Source of the DNA: Anaerolineales bacterium UBA3940
GTDB taxonomy: Bacteria; Chloroflexota; Anaerolineae; Aggregatilineales; UBA3940
DNA length: 5,206 nt
Reading direction: 5' to 3'
Assembly (NCBI GenBank): GCA_002385675.1
Contig: DGDY01000235.1
Coordinates: 1-5,206 of the forward strand
This document shows positions 3,931-5,206 of this stretch, in pieces. The first letter of the stretch is position 1; the number at the start of each line of letters is the position of its first letter. Made by a program: the position numbers and the translations under genes. The notes beneath the pieces were generated by a model. It was not told where the DNA came from. It made no database searches and saw only the letters and a program-made list of their open reading frames with translations.

Positions 3931-5206
3931 CGCGGCCCTGCTCACCCGCCATCTCGGCGGCCAGTTCGGCCTTGAGCGCGGCGCGGCGCGCCTCGTGCTC
4001 GAAGCGGTTGATGCGCCCCGCCTCGAATGCGTCGTCCAGTGCGGCGATCTCGGCGATGAGCGCGCTGGCCCGCTCGCTGAGCCCTGCCGCCACCGGCTCA
4101 GGCAGGTCGCCCATGCTGCGCTGGTAAACCCAGTAGCCGATGCCCGCAACGAGCAGCACACCGGCCAGCACCGCGAGGATCACCGGCAGCGCGCCGCCCA
4201 CGCCTGCCCCGGCCCGCAGCGTCAGCGTCAGCGTGTCGCCTGCCGCCAGACTCTGCCCGACGTACTGCGTGTACACGTTCTGCTCGATGATTTCCTCGCC
4301 CGCCTGCGTGAGCATGTCCGAGCGAGCCTGCTGGCCCTCCTGTGCGAGCACCGTCACCTGGCGGGTCTGGTACAGCACCGGGATCTCAATCTCCGCCGAG
4401 CCGTCGAAGGGCAGGAAGTAGTTGACGATGATCGCCAGCGAGCGCTCGCCGGGCGGGAACTGCTGTGTGTCGTAGTAGCGCCCGTTCGCCTGCACGAAGC
4501 GCCCGCCGATCTGCCCATCCTGAAACTGCACGCCGTAGGCTTCAGGCGGCAGGCTGATCGCCACGCTGCCGCGCCGACCGCCCGCCACCGGCTCATCCGT
4601 CACGTAGATGCGGTCGCTCTGGTTGCTGAACACGTAAAGCTGCGTCACGAGCAGCGCATCGGGGTGCTCGCTGAACACAACGTGCATCGCATCCACCACC
4701 ACAACGCTCTCGTCCGTCGTCGTGGCGTACACCTCAAGCGGCAGTTCAAGCTGCGGCTGCGCCGGGTCGATGAACGCGCCGTTCTGGAAGGTCACGCCGT
4801 TGTGGATCACCTCGACGACGTACGCGGCCCGCTCCGCGTCGAAGGGCACGTCGGCGAACTGGTACTCACCCGCCGGGCCGACCGGCTGGGTCTGCACCAG
4901 AAACTCGTAGATCTGGTTCGTCTCGTCCACGGCCACCCCGCGAAGCTGGACCTCCAGCCCTTCGGGCAGCGGCTCGCCGGGCGTTGCCATTGTCACCCGC
5001 CCGCTCACCGTGCCGCTTGCGGCGCTGGGCGCAGCCTCGCCCTCCTCTGCGGCAGGCGGCTCCGCCAGAGCTTCCCCGGCAGCTTCCTCAACCGGCTCTT
5101 CTGCCGGGGCCTCAGCGCCCGGTGCGGGCGGCTCCCCCGCGACGGCGGGCAGCGCCGGGTCGTAGCCGAAGGTCTGCACGTAGGCGGCCACGGCCAGCAG
5201 TTCGTC
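3923..5206 (-). CDS. Membrane-anchored multi-domain protein, 5' partial, probable cytochrome c domain at its N-terminus
   Basis: There are 427 residues in view; the N-terminus is beyond the window. Counting from the edge: residues 1-16 (D-E-L-L-A-V-A-A-Y-V-Q-T-F-G-Y-D) resemble the C-terminal helix of class I cytochrome c domains. Next is a linker rich in Ala, Glu and Pro (about 19-63), then a beta-sandwich-like segment resembling carboxypeptidase regulatory or Cna-B folds (about 64-160, S-G-T-V-S-G-R-V-T...G-E-Y-Q-F-A-D-V-P-F), and a second strand-rich domain (about 165-330). One membrane helix follows (about 337-361), then a short cytoplasmic tail with a charged coiled coil (about 375-420) ending in a SHOCT-like pattern (F-E-A-G-R-I-N-R-F-E-H-E-A-R-R-A-A-L). 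No cysteine occurs in the visible part, so any CxxCH haem site must lie outside. The topology would be outside-in with the tail in the cytoplasm. The 8-base overlap with ccmA suggests the protein is either a client of the haem exporter or an accessory to it. The function is not known. Confidence 0.8.
   Translation of the reverse strand, partial: DELLAVAAYVQTFGYDPALPAVAGEPPAPGAEAPAEEPVEEAAGEALAEPPAAEEGEAAPSAASGTVSGRVTMATPGEPLPEGLEVQLRGVAVDETNQIYEFLVQTQPVGPAGEYQFADVPFDAERAAYVVEVIHNGVTFQNGAFIDPAQPQLELPLEVYATTTDESVVVVDAMHVVFSEHPDALLVTQLYVFSNQSDRIYVTDEPVAGGRRGSVAISLPPEAYGVQFQDGQIGGRFVQANGRYYDTQQFPPGERSLAIIVNYFLPFDGSAEIEIPVLYQTRQVTVLAQEGQQARSDMLTQAGEEIIEQNVYTQYVGQSLAAGDTLTLTLRAGAGVGGALPVILAVLAGVLLVAGIGYWVYQRSMGDLPEPVAAGLSERASALIAEIAALDDAFEAGRINRFEHEARRAALKAELAAEMAGEQGRDD

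Noticed and set aside
3931..4161. An extended ccmA starting at 4161 and giving 315 residues
   Set aside because: The extra 77 residues are arginine/serine-rich with no ABC-family character and lie in another frame over the C-terminal code of the preceding gene. ATG 3930 gives the normal CcmA length and N-terminus.
5189..5191. GTG at 5189-5191 as the start of the large membrane protein
   Set aside because: The frame is open to the window edge, and the residues before it (D-E-L-L-A) complete a cytochrome-c-like terminal helix. The gene is better read as partial.

Overview
The window is GC-rich, densely coded bacterial DNA. It looks like one end of an assembled contig, because the first 16 bases match a sequencing-library adaptor rather than genomic sequence. 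No RNA gene, transposase, CRISPR array or phage gene is visible. The gene set (a short ccmABCD-type haem-export cluster, a HypA-like zinc-ribbon protein, and a multi-domain membrane protein with a cytochrome-c-like end) would fit an environmental member of the Chloroflexota, possibly Anaerolineae. That placement is an impression from gene style and was not tested.

Left part (about 16-705, + strand): the C-terminal end of an unrecognised protein rich in Val-Pro motifs, then a small three-helix membrane protein. The latter converges with, and overlaps by 11 bases, a minus-strand HypA/HybF-like protein (695-1042). That protein keeps the CxxC...CxxC zinc ribbon but lacks the N-terminal Met-His-Glu nickel site.

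Middle and right part (about 1144-5206, all minus strand): a cytochrome c maturation cluster read right to left. A large membrane-anchored protein, whose N-terminus lies beyond the window and whose first visible residues resemble the last helix of a cytochrome c domain, overlaps ccmA by 8 bases. Then come ccmB, ccmC and a small ccmD-like gene, followed by a hairpin that probably terminates transcription. CcmA (ATPase) and CcmB (permease) should form the ABC part, and CcmC and CcmD the haem-handling part, of the machinery that delivers haem across the membrane for covalent attachment to c-type cytochromes. The chaperone and ligation genes (ccmE, ccmF, ccmG/H) are not downstream.

The most unusual structure is non-coding. 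The 192-base gap between ccmA and ccmB is almost filled by an AT-rich nested palindrome (3041-3202) built from 9-base units of the types CACAGATNN and CACGAATNN. It contains a good sigma70-like promoter match pointing into ccmB. The 92-base ccmB-ccmC gap holds another hairpin and a weaker promoter match, and two further hairpins follow ccmD. The cluster may therefore be expressed unevenly along its length rather than as one simple message.
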